DNA from: Candidatus Pacearchaeota archaeon
GTDB taxonomy: Archaea; Nanobdellota; Nanobdellia; Pacearchaeales; GW2011-AR1
DNA length: 7,362 nt
Assembly (NCBI GenBank): GCA_017609795.1
Contig: JAFCDH010000036.1
Coordinates: 1-7,362, forward strand
Reading direction: 5' to 3'
In this document: piece by piece, positions 1 through 5,008 of the stretch
Position numbering within the stretch: position 1 is the first letter of the stretch
Layout: every line of letters begins with the position of its first letter
Notes under the pieces: model-generated
Databases searched by the model: none
Told to the model about the DNA's origin: nothing
Seen by the model: only the letters and a program-made list of their open reading frames with translations
Program-made: the position numbers and the translations under genes

Positions 1-1
1 G

Positions 2-205
2 ATTAGTAAGGCAATAGAAGCTGCATTAAACCAAAAAACAAATCTGGATTATGATATAATAATCAGTGCTCCAGATAAAAAAACTCTTGAGATAGCTAAA
101 AAATATTCTAAAAACAACTTTAAAAAAGCACAAGATTATACTTGGAATATTATTAATGATAGATATGTAAAAGAGTATGAGGGATTACTGAAATCTGGAA
201 ATTAA
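2..205 (+). CDS. C-terminal fragment of a probable GT4-type glycosyltransferase (5' end outside window)
   Basis: This reading frame enters from the left edge and ends at TAA 203-205, giving 67 visible residues. The fragment begins ISKAIEAALNQ, which resembles the helix after the donor-binding site of GT-B glycosyltransferases, where residues like 'DPEDLAKAI..AL' are usual. It ends QDYTWNIINDRYVKEYEGLL, matching the family's common 'ysWekia..y..iYe.ll' terminal helix. No catalytic motif is visible because the rest of the gene is missing, so the GT4 call rests only on this tail. Such enzymes transfer a sugar from a nucleotide-sugar donor at the cytoplasmic face of the membrane. The downstream sugar genes fit that role. 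Another Rossmann-like sugar enzyme, such as an epimerase, cannot be excluded. Confidence 0.5.
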   Translation: MSKAIEAALNQKTNLDYDIIISAPDKKTLEIAKKYSKNNFKKAQDYTWNIINDRYVKEYEGLLKSGN

Positions 206-212
206 AAATATA

Positions 213-220
213 TTATAAAA
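213..220 (+). promoter_or_regulatory. Candidate TATA box for the radical SAM gene, implying a long leader
   Basis: TTATAAAA lies 8 nt after the preceding stop codon. If used, transcription would start near 240-245 and leave a leader of about 110 nt before the ATG at 355. No good TATA octamer sits 25-28 nt before 355, unlike most other genes here; the best nearby string, AAATATTA at 322-329, is poor. Confidence 0.4.
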
Positions 221-275
221 CCAATATCTTAATGAAATATCAAGATACACAATCAAGAGATTAAGTTATTCAGAT

Positions 276-312
276 AATCAAGCTTTGAAAAACAGATATG
301 TGAAGCTTGATT
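276..312 (+). repeat. 10-bp perfect inverted repeat (hairpin) in the leader of the radical SAM gene
   Basis: AATCAAGCTT at 276-285 is exactly complementary to AAGCTTGATT at 303-312. Two T-G wobble pairs (286/302 and 287/301) can extend it inward and one (275/313) outward, closing a loop of about 13 nt. A weaker 6-bp stem, TATCTT 225-230 with AAGATA 242-247, lies upstream. The pair is unusually long for otherwise unstructured AT-rich spacer. It could be a leader RNA element, a small RNA, or a dyad bound by a protein; no known riboswitch was recognised. There is no T-tract after it, so it is not a classical terminator. Confidence 0.55.
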
Positions 313-354
313 GAGCTTATCAAATATTAGTTAAAAATTAAACAAAAACAAAAA

Positions 355-1890
355 ATGAAAATAATTTTAATATCTACAGCAACATTTCCTTCAGATCAAG
401 GAATAAGAACAATCTCTTCTGTTTTAAAAGAACAAGGGCATAAAGTAAAACTAATCTTTATGGCTTTAAGTGAAGATTATTCAAGAAATTACACAAGATC
501 AGAATTATCACAACTAGCAAAAATTTGTAAAAATGCTAATTTAATAGGTATAAGCTCATATGCATCAACAGCTAAAAGAGCTTCAAGAATAATTTCTTTT
601 TTAAAAAAAAGATTTAATGTTCCTATTGTTTATGGAGGAGTTCATGCAACTATTTCTCCTGAAGATTGCATTAAATATTCAGATATTGTTTGTGTTGGAG
701 AAGGAGAAGGAGCAATTGTTGATTTAACAAAAGCTCTTGAAAAAAATAAATCCATAAATAAAATTAAAAATTTATGGATAAAAAGAGGAAATAAAATCAT
801 GAAAAATCCAGTTAGGAGAATAATAGATAATGTTGATACCTTGCCTCTTGCAGATTATGATATAGAAGACCATTATATTTTAGAAAATACAAAGTTAAGA
901 AGATTTAAAGAAGAAGATCTTGCAGGGCAGATTTTCTTTTTAACAGGTAGAGGATGTCCTTATGGATGTGATTATTGCAGTAATAGTTTTTTTAATGAAT
1001 TATACAAAGGAAAAAGAAAACAAATTTTAAGATGGCATTCACCAGAATATATTATTAAAGGAATTTTGTTTTTAAAAAACAAGCTTCCAAGTTTAAATTA
1101 TTTTGATATAAGAGATGATACTTTTTCTCTTAGACCAATATCTGATATTAAAAAATTCTGTGATTTATATAAAGAAAAAGCAAAAATGAGATTTAAATGC
1201 TTAGGAGATCCAAGAACCATCACAGATGAGAAAATTAAATTATTAGTAGATGCAGGATGCACAGATATCATTATAGGAATACAAGGAAGTGAAAGGGTAA
1301 ATAAAGAGATTTATCATCGAGCTCAAACAAATGCAGATGTTTTAAGAGCAGGCAAAATATTAAATAAATACAAAGATAAGCTTGCAGTTATGTACGATGT
1401 TATAGCTTGCAATCCTTATGAAAAACCAGAAGATATAATTGATTTAATCCGTCTTTTACAAAAGATTCCCAAACCTTATTTTTTATCAATAAATAATCTT
1501 GTCTTTTTTCCAGGAACAAAACTTGATAAAAGAGCAAGAAGAGAAGGATTAATTAAAAAAGAAACAGATGCAGCTTATCAATTAAATTATTGGGATAGAA
1601 GCGCACATATTTTATTAAAAAGAAAAAATATGTATTTAAATTTAGTCTTAAATCTAATGAGAGGAGTTGTAACAGAAACAAGATTTGGAATTATGCCAAA
1701 TTCATTAATTAATTATCTCTTAGATAAGAAAAGAATCAATAAAAATATAAAAAACCTCTTTCCCACTTTACTAGCTTTAAAGAGCCTTAGTGTTTTTGAT
1801 ATAGTAAGAGAAAGAGTATTAAAACCAACTTATAGAAGCTTACCAGTAAGCTTTAAGGTCTGGTATGATAAAGTTAGGTATCATGTTTAG
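355..1890 (+). CDS. B12-binding-domain radical SAM protein (BchE-like superfamily)
   Basis: A 511-aa enzyme with a two-domain layout. Residues 1-140 form a Rossmann-like cobalamin-binding-type domain, with the family signature GGVHATISPEDC (94-105) and DIVCVGEGEGA (110-120). The DxHxxG motif that supplies the lower histidine ligand in methionine synthase is not visible, as is common in BchE-like enzymes. The radical SAM domain starts at about 190 and carries CxxxCxxC as C201, C205 and C208 in GRGCPYGCDYC, which binds the [4Fe-4S] cluster that cleaves SAM. The C-terminal 100 residues are basic and match no domain I recognise. Family members perform methylations, ring closures or other radical chemistry on lipids, sugars or peptides. 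The substrate cannot be read from sequence; the glycan neighbours suggest modification of a glycan or lipid. The start is the only plausible ATG, and no ribosome-binding site precedes it. Confidence 0.88.
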   Translation: MKIILISTATFPSDQGIRTISSVLKEQGHKVKLIFMALSEDYSRNYTRSELSQLAKICKNANLIGISSYASTAKRASRIISFLKKRFNVPIVYGGVHATISPEDCIKYSDIVCVGEGEGAIVDLTKALEKNKSINKIKNLWIKRGNKIMKNPVRRIIDNVDTLPLADYDIEDHYILENTKLRRFKEEDLAGQIFFLTGRGCPYGCDYCSNSFFNELYKGKRKQILRWHSPEYIIKGILFLKNKLPSLNYFDIRDDTFSLRPISDIKKFCDLYKEKAKMRFKCLGDPRTITDEKIKLLVDAGCTDIIIGIQGSERVNKEIYHRAQTNADVLRAGKILNKYKDKLAVMYDVIACNPYEKPEDIIDLIRLLQKIPKPYFLSINNLVFFPGTKLDKRARREGLIKKETDAAYQLNYWDRSAHILLKRKNMYLNLVLNLMRGVVTETRFGIMPNSLINYLLDKKRINKNIKNLFPTLLALKSLSVFDIVRERVLKPTYRSLPVSFKVWYDKVRYHV

Positions 1891-1922
1891 AATGATATAA
1901 GTATTTCAATTTAACCATAAGA

Positions 1923-1930
1923 TTTAAATA
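1923..1930 (+). promoter_or_regulatory. TATA box of the winged-helix/toxin operon
   Basis: TTTAAATA is centred about 27 nt before the ATG at 1954, the spacing expected of an archaeal leaderless promoter. It also argues against a TTG start at 1939, which would lie upstream of the predicted transcription start. Confidence 0.6.
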
Positions 1931-1932
1931 CC

Positions 1933-1944
1933 TATCAATTGATA
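1933..1944. promoter_or_regulatory. 12-bp perfect palindrome, candidate operator
   Basis: TATCAATTGATA is a perfect dyad starting 2 bp after the TATA box and ending 9 bp before the start codon. A dimeric DNA-binding protein here would block TFB/RNA polymerase. The first gene downstream encodes a winged-helix protein, so autoregulation is the simplest reading. No second copy was noticed in the window. Confidence 0.5.
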
Positions 1945-1953
1945 TGTATATAT

Positions 1954-2247
1954 ATGCAACAATTAAAACATAAAGATAATGAAAGAGAAAAAATTTTGAG
2001 ATTGTTCCGTTCCCCTACCTTAGAGACTGTTAAAATGGTAGAAAAAACAATCAAAGAAAATAGTGGGGAATTCAAAAAGACACAAATCTGGGAAAAACTT
2101 CCAAGAAAAATAATGTGGCCCACTTATTTAGTAATCTTAAATTATTTGGAAGAAATTAACAAAATAATAACAAGAGATGATGGGATTATTACATATATTT
2201 GGAATCCAATATTATTAAAAAAAGTTCTTCACCGAAAACATTATTAA
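1954..2247 (+). CDS. Small winged-helix DNA-binding protein, candidate antitoxin/repressor
   Basis: A 97-aa protein starting at ATG 1954. The frame is open back to a TTG at 1939, but the TATA spacing and the palindrome place the transcript start at about 1954. Predicted structure: an amphipathic helix at 1-17, a helix at 22-36 (PTLETVKMVEKTIKE), a helix-turn-helix at 40-67 in which MWPTYLVILNYLEE would be the recognition helix, then a short wing with strands at 70-83 ending in YIWNP. It resembles an archaeal family of uncharacterised winged-helix proteins; no enzyme motif is seen. The RelE/ParE-like gene starts 25 nt downstream on the same strand, so it may be the repressor and antitoxin of that pair. 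A stand-alone regulator is the alternative. The winged-helix fold is moderately certain; the antitoxin role is inference from position. Confidence 0.65.
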   Translation: MQQLKHKDNEREKILRLFRSPTLETVKMVEKTIKENSGEFKKTQIWEKLPRKIMWPTYLVILNYLEEINKIITRDDGIITYIWNPILLKKVLHRKHY

Positions 2248-2272
2248 TTATTATTCTTTTAAACTATTTACA

Positions 2273-2605
2273 ATGAAAAAAGAAGTTAGTATTGTATTTA
2301 TCGATGATAAACTTGAACAAGAATTTCTAAATTTATCTGAAGAAGATTTTTTAAAGAAGAGAATTAAGTATGTAATAGAGAGGATTAAAGAAAATCCTAG
2401 TTTTGGAAGACCAATTGCAAAGAGATTAATCCCAAAAGAATATAGAAATCAAGGAGTCAATAATGCTTTTTGGGTTGAACTAAGTAAGGGAATGGGTTGG
2501 AGGTTAATTTATTCATTAACTCACAAAGGAGAAGCTAAAATAATTGCAATTATTTTAGAATGGTTCACTAGACATAAGGATTATGAAAGAAGATTTGGTT
2601 ATTGA
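2273..2605 (+). CDS. RelE/ParE-like toxin-family protein
   Basis: A 110-aa protein with the RelE/ParE layout: strand SIVFIDDKL (6-14), two helices at about 14-40 ending IERIKENPSFG, then antiparallel strands NNAFWVELSKGMGWRLIYSL (63-82) and KIIAIILEWF (89-98), and a basic tail TRHKDYERRFGY. R77 in GWRLIYSL and the H101/Y104/R107 region occupy the positions where RelE-type toxins carry RNA-cleaving or ligand-binding residues. Known members either cleave ribosome-bound mRNA or, for ParE, poison gyrase; which applies is unknown. It follows the winged-helix gene by 25 nt with no Shine-Dalgarno sequence. An AT-rich octamer at about 2244-2251 could give it a leaderless transcript of its own. Its end lies 10 bp from the end of queC on the opposite strand. 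T-runs at 2670-2675 and 2733-2738, inside queC, could terminate it. Confidence 0.7.
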   Translation: MKKEVSIVFIDDKLEQEFLNLSEEDFLKKRIKYVIERIKENPSFGRPIAKRLIPKEYRNQGVNNAFWVELSKGMGWRLIYSLTHKGEAKIIAIILEWFTRHKDYERRFGY

Positions 2606-2615
2606 TAAGTGGGTA

Positions 2616-3347
2616 TTATGTTTGATTCTCATAAACACTAACATCCTTAACATTAGAAAATCTAAAGCCTTTTTTCCTTGCTTTACATCCTCCACAAATC
2701 CCACAATGAATAGGAATTTCATTTTCTCCATCTTTTTTAGATTTTCCTCCAATATAACAACTATAAGTGTTCTGTAAATCAACACCAAGTTGTTTTGCTA
2801 ATTCAATTATTTCTTCTTTATCTTTTTGTAAAAAAGGTGCAATAAATTTATAATTTCCATCTTGAACACAAAATTCAGCTGTTTTATTCATTTGTTCAAG
2901 AAATTCAGGAGTTGTGTCTTTAAATTGCAATTCTCCTTCATATTTTATTCCTAAATAAATATCATATTTTTGTTCTTTTGAAATAAATTCAGATTCAGCA
3001 AAAGCTAATCCAATCAATAAAAATAGAGCATTTCTACATGGAACATACCAAGAAATTAATTCATCTTCTTCTTTAATTTCTCTAATATCTTTAACTTCAG
3101 TTTCTTCAATTTTTTTGTTAATTAAAGAGGTGCTTATCTTTCCTAACCATTTAACATCAATAATTCTTAAATCAGCATTAAGTTCTTTAGAAAGTTTTCT
3201 TACGCAAAATAATTCCTCTTCTAATGCTCCCTGTCCATAATCTAAGAAAACAATCATTAAATTTTCAATTTTTTTGATTTTTTTCAGATAATGTGTTAAT
3301 ACTACACTATCTAATCCTCCAGAACACAATACAATTGCATTAGCCAT
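2616..3347 (-). CDS. queC: 7-cyano-7-deazaguanine (preQ0) synthase QueC
   Basis: A 243-aa protein, close to the usual QueC length. The N-terminus carries the ATP pyrophosphatase loop SGGLDS (9-14). YVPCRN (101-106) corresponds to the family's VPxRN motif, with Cys where Gly is common. DTTPEFLEQMN (144-154) matches the substrate-side motif. The zinc site is C197 in TYSCY plus C215, C218 and C221 in HCGICGGC, followed by KARKKGF. QueC converts 7-carboxy-7-deazaguanine, ammonia and ATP into preQ0. In archaea preQ0 is inserted at G15 of tRNA by ArcTGT and converted to archaeosine. No other gene of that pathway lies in the window, so it is probably scattered elsewhere. QueC-like proteins also occur in DNA-modification and defence systems, but the partners of those are absent here. 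Its TATA box at 3370-3377 predicts a leaderless transcript starting near 3347. Confidence 0.92.
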   Translation of the reverse strand: MANAIVLCSGGLDSVVLTHYLKKIKKIENLMIVFLDYGQGALEEELFCVRKLSKELNADLRIIDVKWLGKISTSLINKKIEETEVKDIREIKEEDELISWYVPCRNALFLLIGLAFAESEFISKEQKYDIYLGIKYEGELQFKDTTPEFLEQMNKTAEFCVQDGNYKFIAPFLQKDKEEIIELAKQLGVDLQNTYSCYIGGKSKKDGENEIPIHCGICGGCKARKKGFRFSNVKDVSVYENQT

Positions 3348-3369
3348 ATCAAAATAGCATTTTATAGAG

Positions 3370-3377
3370 TATAAAAA
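3370..3377 (-). promoter_or_regulatory. TATA box of queC
   Basis: On the minus strand TTTTTATA is centred 26-27 nt before the queC ATG, consistent with a leaderless mRNA. Only 2 bp separate it from the plus-strand TATA box of the IF5A-like gene. Confidence 0.55.
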
Positions 3378-3379
3378 AC

Positions 3380-3387
3380 TTTATATA
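3380..3387 (+). promoter_or_regulatory. TATA box of the IF5A-like/GT2 operon
   Basis: TTTATATA, preceded by the A-rich TFB-recognition-like string AAAAAAC, is centred 25-26 nt before the ATG at 3409. This is among the best matches to an archaeal leaderless promoter in the window. Confidence 0.7.
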
Positions 3388-3408
3388 ATCAGGTTGTAGT
3401 ATTTTCTT

Positions 3409-3612
3409 ATGGTACAAAAAAAGGTTTTAGAATTAAAAGAAGGAGATATAATCCTTGTTTATGGAGATAAGGCAATCGTTAAAAAAATAGAAAGCTCTGG
3501 AAAAGGAATTAAACAAGGAAAAGTTAAATGTAGAATAGAGGCTGAAACAATAGATGAAAAAAAATCAATTGTTGTTATAAGATTAGCAGAAGAGATGATA
3601 GAAACAGAATGA
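3409..3612 (+). CDS. 67-aa protein resembling the N-terminal SH3-like domain of archaeal IF5A
   Basis: A small lysine-rich protein predicted to be a single beta-barrel. LELKEGDIILVYGDKAIVKKIE (7-28) has the spacing of the aIF5A start ('v..LkeG.yi.idge.c.vv.i'). S30-K40 (SGKGIKQGKVK) lines up without gaps with the hypusine loop 'KSKPGKHGSAK', sharing K32, K35, G37 and K40. K35 occupies the hypusine position, although the exact PGKHG string is not kept. CRIEAETIDEKKSIV (41-55) then matches 'ARIEA..ifdGkKrs.v'. The C-terminal OB domain of IF5A (about 70 residues) is missing. It is not the cell's main IF5A and its function is unknown; an RNA-binding barrel is plausible. Its last bases overlap the GT2 start (ATGA at 3609-3612), so the two are co-transcribed and probably translationally coupled. 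Confidence 0.6.
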   Translation: MVQKKVLELKEGDIILVYGDKAIVKKIESSGKGIKQGKVKCRIEAETIDEKKSIVVIRLAEEMIETE

Positions 3613-4514
3613 TCAATATAATTATAAGTTCTTATGGAGAACCTAATGCAACTTCAAAGGCAATAGATTGTTTTTTAAGTCAAAAGACTAAAGAAAAATT
3701 TCAAATAACTATAATAGATCCTTTCCCAAAAACAGAAGAATTTTTAAATAAAAAATATAAAAATAAAATAAATTTTTTTTTAGATCCAGGAGAAGGTAAA
3801 AGTTATGCTTTAAATATTTTCTTAGAAAGAATTTTTTCTAAAGATAAAAAAGATATTATAATTTTAAGTGATGGAGATGTTTATGTTTCAGAAAACGCAA
3901 TAGAAGAGATTATTAAGTCATTTAAAGATGAGAAAGTTGGATGTATAAGTGGAAAACCAACTTCTTTAAATTCAAGAAAAAATAAATTTGGATATTGGTC
4001 TCATCTTTTATTTGATGGCATTGATAAAGTAAGAAGGAGATTGTCTTATGAAAAAAGATTTTTTGAAGCCTCAGGATATTTATATGCAATTAGAAATGGA
4101 ATAATGAAAGGATTTTCATTAGAATCTGCAGATGATATTGTTATTTCAGATCTTTTTTGGAAAAAAGGGTATAAGATAAAATATTTGTCCAAGGTAGAAG
4201 TTTATGTTTTAAATCCACAAAATTGGAAGGACTATAAAATTCAAAAAATCAGGAATATAAAAGCACACGAAAATGTAAGCAAAGTATCAAAAAAAACTTT
4301 AAGAACAAAATCTTTTTTTAATGAAATAAAACAAGGATTTTTATTTTCTATTAAATATCCAAAAAATCTTAAAGAGTTTATATGGACTTTAGAGTTAATT
4401 TTTACTAGATTATATATTTATCTAATAACTTTCTATGAGATAAAATTAAAAAAACAAACTTATTCAGATGGATGGAGAAGAGATGAAATAAAATCAACAA
4501 AACCTTTAGATTAA
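3609..4514 (+). CDS. Family 2 (GT-A) glycosyltransferase
   Basis: A 301-aa enzyme. It opens with the GT2 strand INIIISSYGEPNATSKAID, followed by GEGKSYALN (61-69), which matches the family's 'GkakALN' helix. The metal/donor-binding DxD is D88-G89-D90 in LSDGDVYVSENAI. The acceptor-side acidic motif is ADD (174-176), followed by VISDLFWKKGYKIKYL. IQKIRN (211-216) stands where QxxRW is usual. Hydrophobic residues 257-276 could contact or cross the membrane. The terminal GWRRDEIKSTKPL resembles the 'W.ri.STK' end of archaeal GT2 proteins. It would transfer a sugar from a nucleotide or polyprenyl-phosphate donor onto a lipid-linked glycan; the specificity is unknown. A weak Shine-Dalgarno-like GAGATGA (3592-3598) lies 10 nt upstream, inside the preceding gene. 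Its stop region overlaps the converging deoxyribosyltransferase-like gene by 9 bp. Confidence 0.85.
   Translation: MINIIISSYGEPNATSKAIDCFLSQKTKEKFQITIIDPFPKTEEFLNKKYKNKINFFLDPGEGKSYALNIFLERIFSKDKKDIIILSDGDVYVSENAIEEIIKSFKDEKVGCISGKPTSLNSRKNKFGYWSHLLFDGIDKVRRRLSYEKRFFEASGYLYAIRNGIMKGFSLESADDIVISDLFWKKGYKIKYLSKVEVYVLNPQNWKDYKIQKIRNIKAHENVSKVSKKTLRTKSFFNEIKQGFLFSIKYPKNLKEFIWTLELIFTRLYIYLITFYEIKLKKQTYSDGWRRDEIKSTKPLD
4448..4454 (-). terminator. Oligo-T terminator candidate for the deoxyribosyltransferase-like gene
   Basis: Seven A's on the plus strand give T7 on the minus strand, about 50 nt past that gene's stop and inside the GT2 coding region. Archaeal termination often needs only such a T-tract. 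A/T tracts are common here, so the support is weak. Confidence 0.3.
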
Positions 4515-4910
4515 TTTTTCTAATTCTTTTTTTAATGCTTCTATAGATTCAACAATATGAACACAACCAGCAATAATAACACTAATATCTGCAATAGATT
4601 CTTTTATTTTTCTATCTGTTTTTAATCCAATAACTTTTTTATTAATTGCTTGAGCATATCCCATTTCCCAAGCAGTTCCTGCTCCAATACAAATTCCATT
4701 TAAAATTCCAACCATAATATCACATTTATTAATCTCTTCTAAATCTTTTTTAGAAATATATTTAATCTTGTCTTCATCTCCTTTATACAATCCAGCATCT
4801 CTATGTGGAAGAAAAGTTTCAAACCCAAAACTTTTACACATCTTATCTATTTTTTCTAAAAATTCTCTATTCTCCTTAGTACATAAAGGGCCTGCAATAT
4901 AAATCTTCAT
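4506..4910 (-). CDS. Nucleoside 2-deoxyribosyltransferase-like protein
   Basis: A 134-aa protein starting at ATG 4908-4910. The frame extends 31 codons further upstream, but that stretch lacks homology-like character. MKIYIAGPL is the canonical family N-terminus, and the TATA box at 4932-4940 fits the internal start. Motifs: the loop IYIAGPL (3-9), FLPHRD (33-38), DLEEINKCDIMVGIL (56-70) with the substrate-contacting acidic residue D64, and GAGTAWEMGYA (76-86), in which E82 is the expected nucleophile. K91-K92-V93-I94-G95-L96 closes the Rossmann-like core. Family members swap bases on deoxyribonucleosides or, in the DNPH1/RCL-like branch, hydrolyse deoxynucleoside monophosphates. The role may be nucleotide salvage or removal of modified nucleotides; the branch is undetermined. 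The gene converges on GT2 with a 9-bp overlap and diverges from the GT9 gene. Confidence 0.82.
   Translation of the reverse strand: MKIYIAGPLCTKENREFLEKIDKMCKSFGFETFLPHRDAGLYKGDEDKIKYISKKDLEEINKCDIMVGILNGICIGAGTAWEMGYAQAINKKVIGLKTDRKIKESIADISVIIAGCVHIVESIEALKKELEKLI
4515..4533 (+). terminator. Oligo-T terminator candidate after the GT2 gene
   Basis: T5 (4515-4519) and T7 (4527-4533) follow immediately after the GT2 stop codon, the type of T-tract at which archaeal RNA polymerase terminates. They also lie in the 3' end of the opposing gene, where they encode Lys/Glu-rich residues on the other strand, so coincidence is possible. Confidence 0.45.
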
Positions 4911-4931
4911 ATGATTTTTATGTATAATCTC

Positions 4932-4940
4932 TATTTTAAA
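4932..4940 (-). promoter_or_regulatory. TATA box of the deoxyribosyltransferase-like gene
   Basis: On the minus strand TTTAAAATA is centred 26-27 nt before the ATG at 4910, predicting a leaderless mRNA. This supports the internal start over the longer reading frame that begins at 5003. Confidence 0.5.
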
Positions 4941-4979
4941 GTTTGCTAAATTGAAATATATAATAAATCCTACATAATC

Positions 4980-4987
4980 TTTTAATA
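4980..4987 (+). promoter_or_regulatory. TATA-like box of the GT9 gene
   Basis: TTTTAATA is centred about 25 nt before the ATG at 5009. It is weaker than the other boxes. A stronger AT string, ATATATAA (4956-4963), would instead give a leader of about 20 nt. Confidence 0.4.
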
Positions 4988-5008
4988 TCTTGTTTTTAAT
5001 CATAAATA

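Noticed and set aside
232..264. A 10-codon ORF in the leader of the radical SAM gene
   Set aside because: It is too short and lacks a ribosome-binding site or attenuation-like codons; such ORFs are expected by chance.
1879..1897. Inverted repeat TATCAT/ATGATA around the radical SAM stop codon
   Set aside because: It has only six base pairs, all but one of them A-T, and no T-tract follows, so it is not a convincing terminator.
1939..1953. A 5-codon N-terminal extension of the winged-helix gene from a TTG start
   Set aside because: It would begin inside the palindrome and upstream of the transcript start predicted from the TATA box at 1923-1930; ATG 1954 fits better.
1935..2123. Minus-strand reading frame with hydrophobic translation opposite the winged-helix gene
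   Set aside because: It is the antisense shadow of the supported plus-strand gene and shows no domain-like features.
2555..2788. Reading frames on both strands across the toxin/queC junction
   Set aside because: They are out-of-frame shadows of queC and the toxin gene, with low-complexity translation and no motif.
2616..4910. queC plus the deoxyribosyltransferase-like gene as a DNA base-modification or defence system
   Set aside because: No DNA transglycosylase, helicase, nuclease or other partner of the known 7-deazaguanine DNA systems is present, and the two genes are separated by an unrelated operon.
4911..5003. A 31-codon N-terminal extension of the deoxyribosyltransferase-like gene
   Set aside because: MKIYIAGPL is the family's normal N-terminus, and the extension contains the predicted TATA box, so it is promoter rather than coding.
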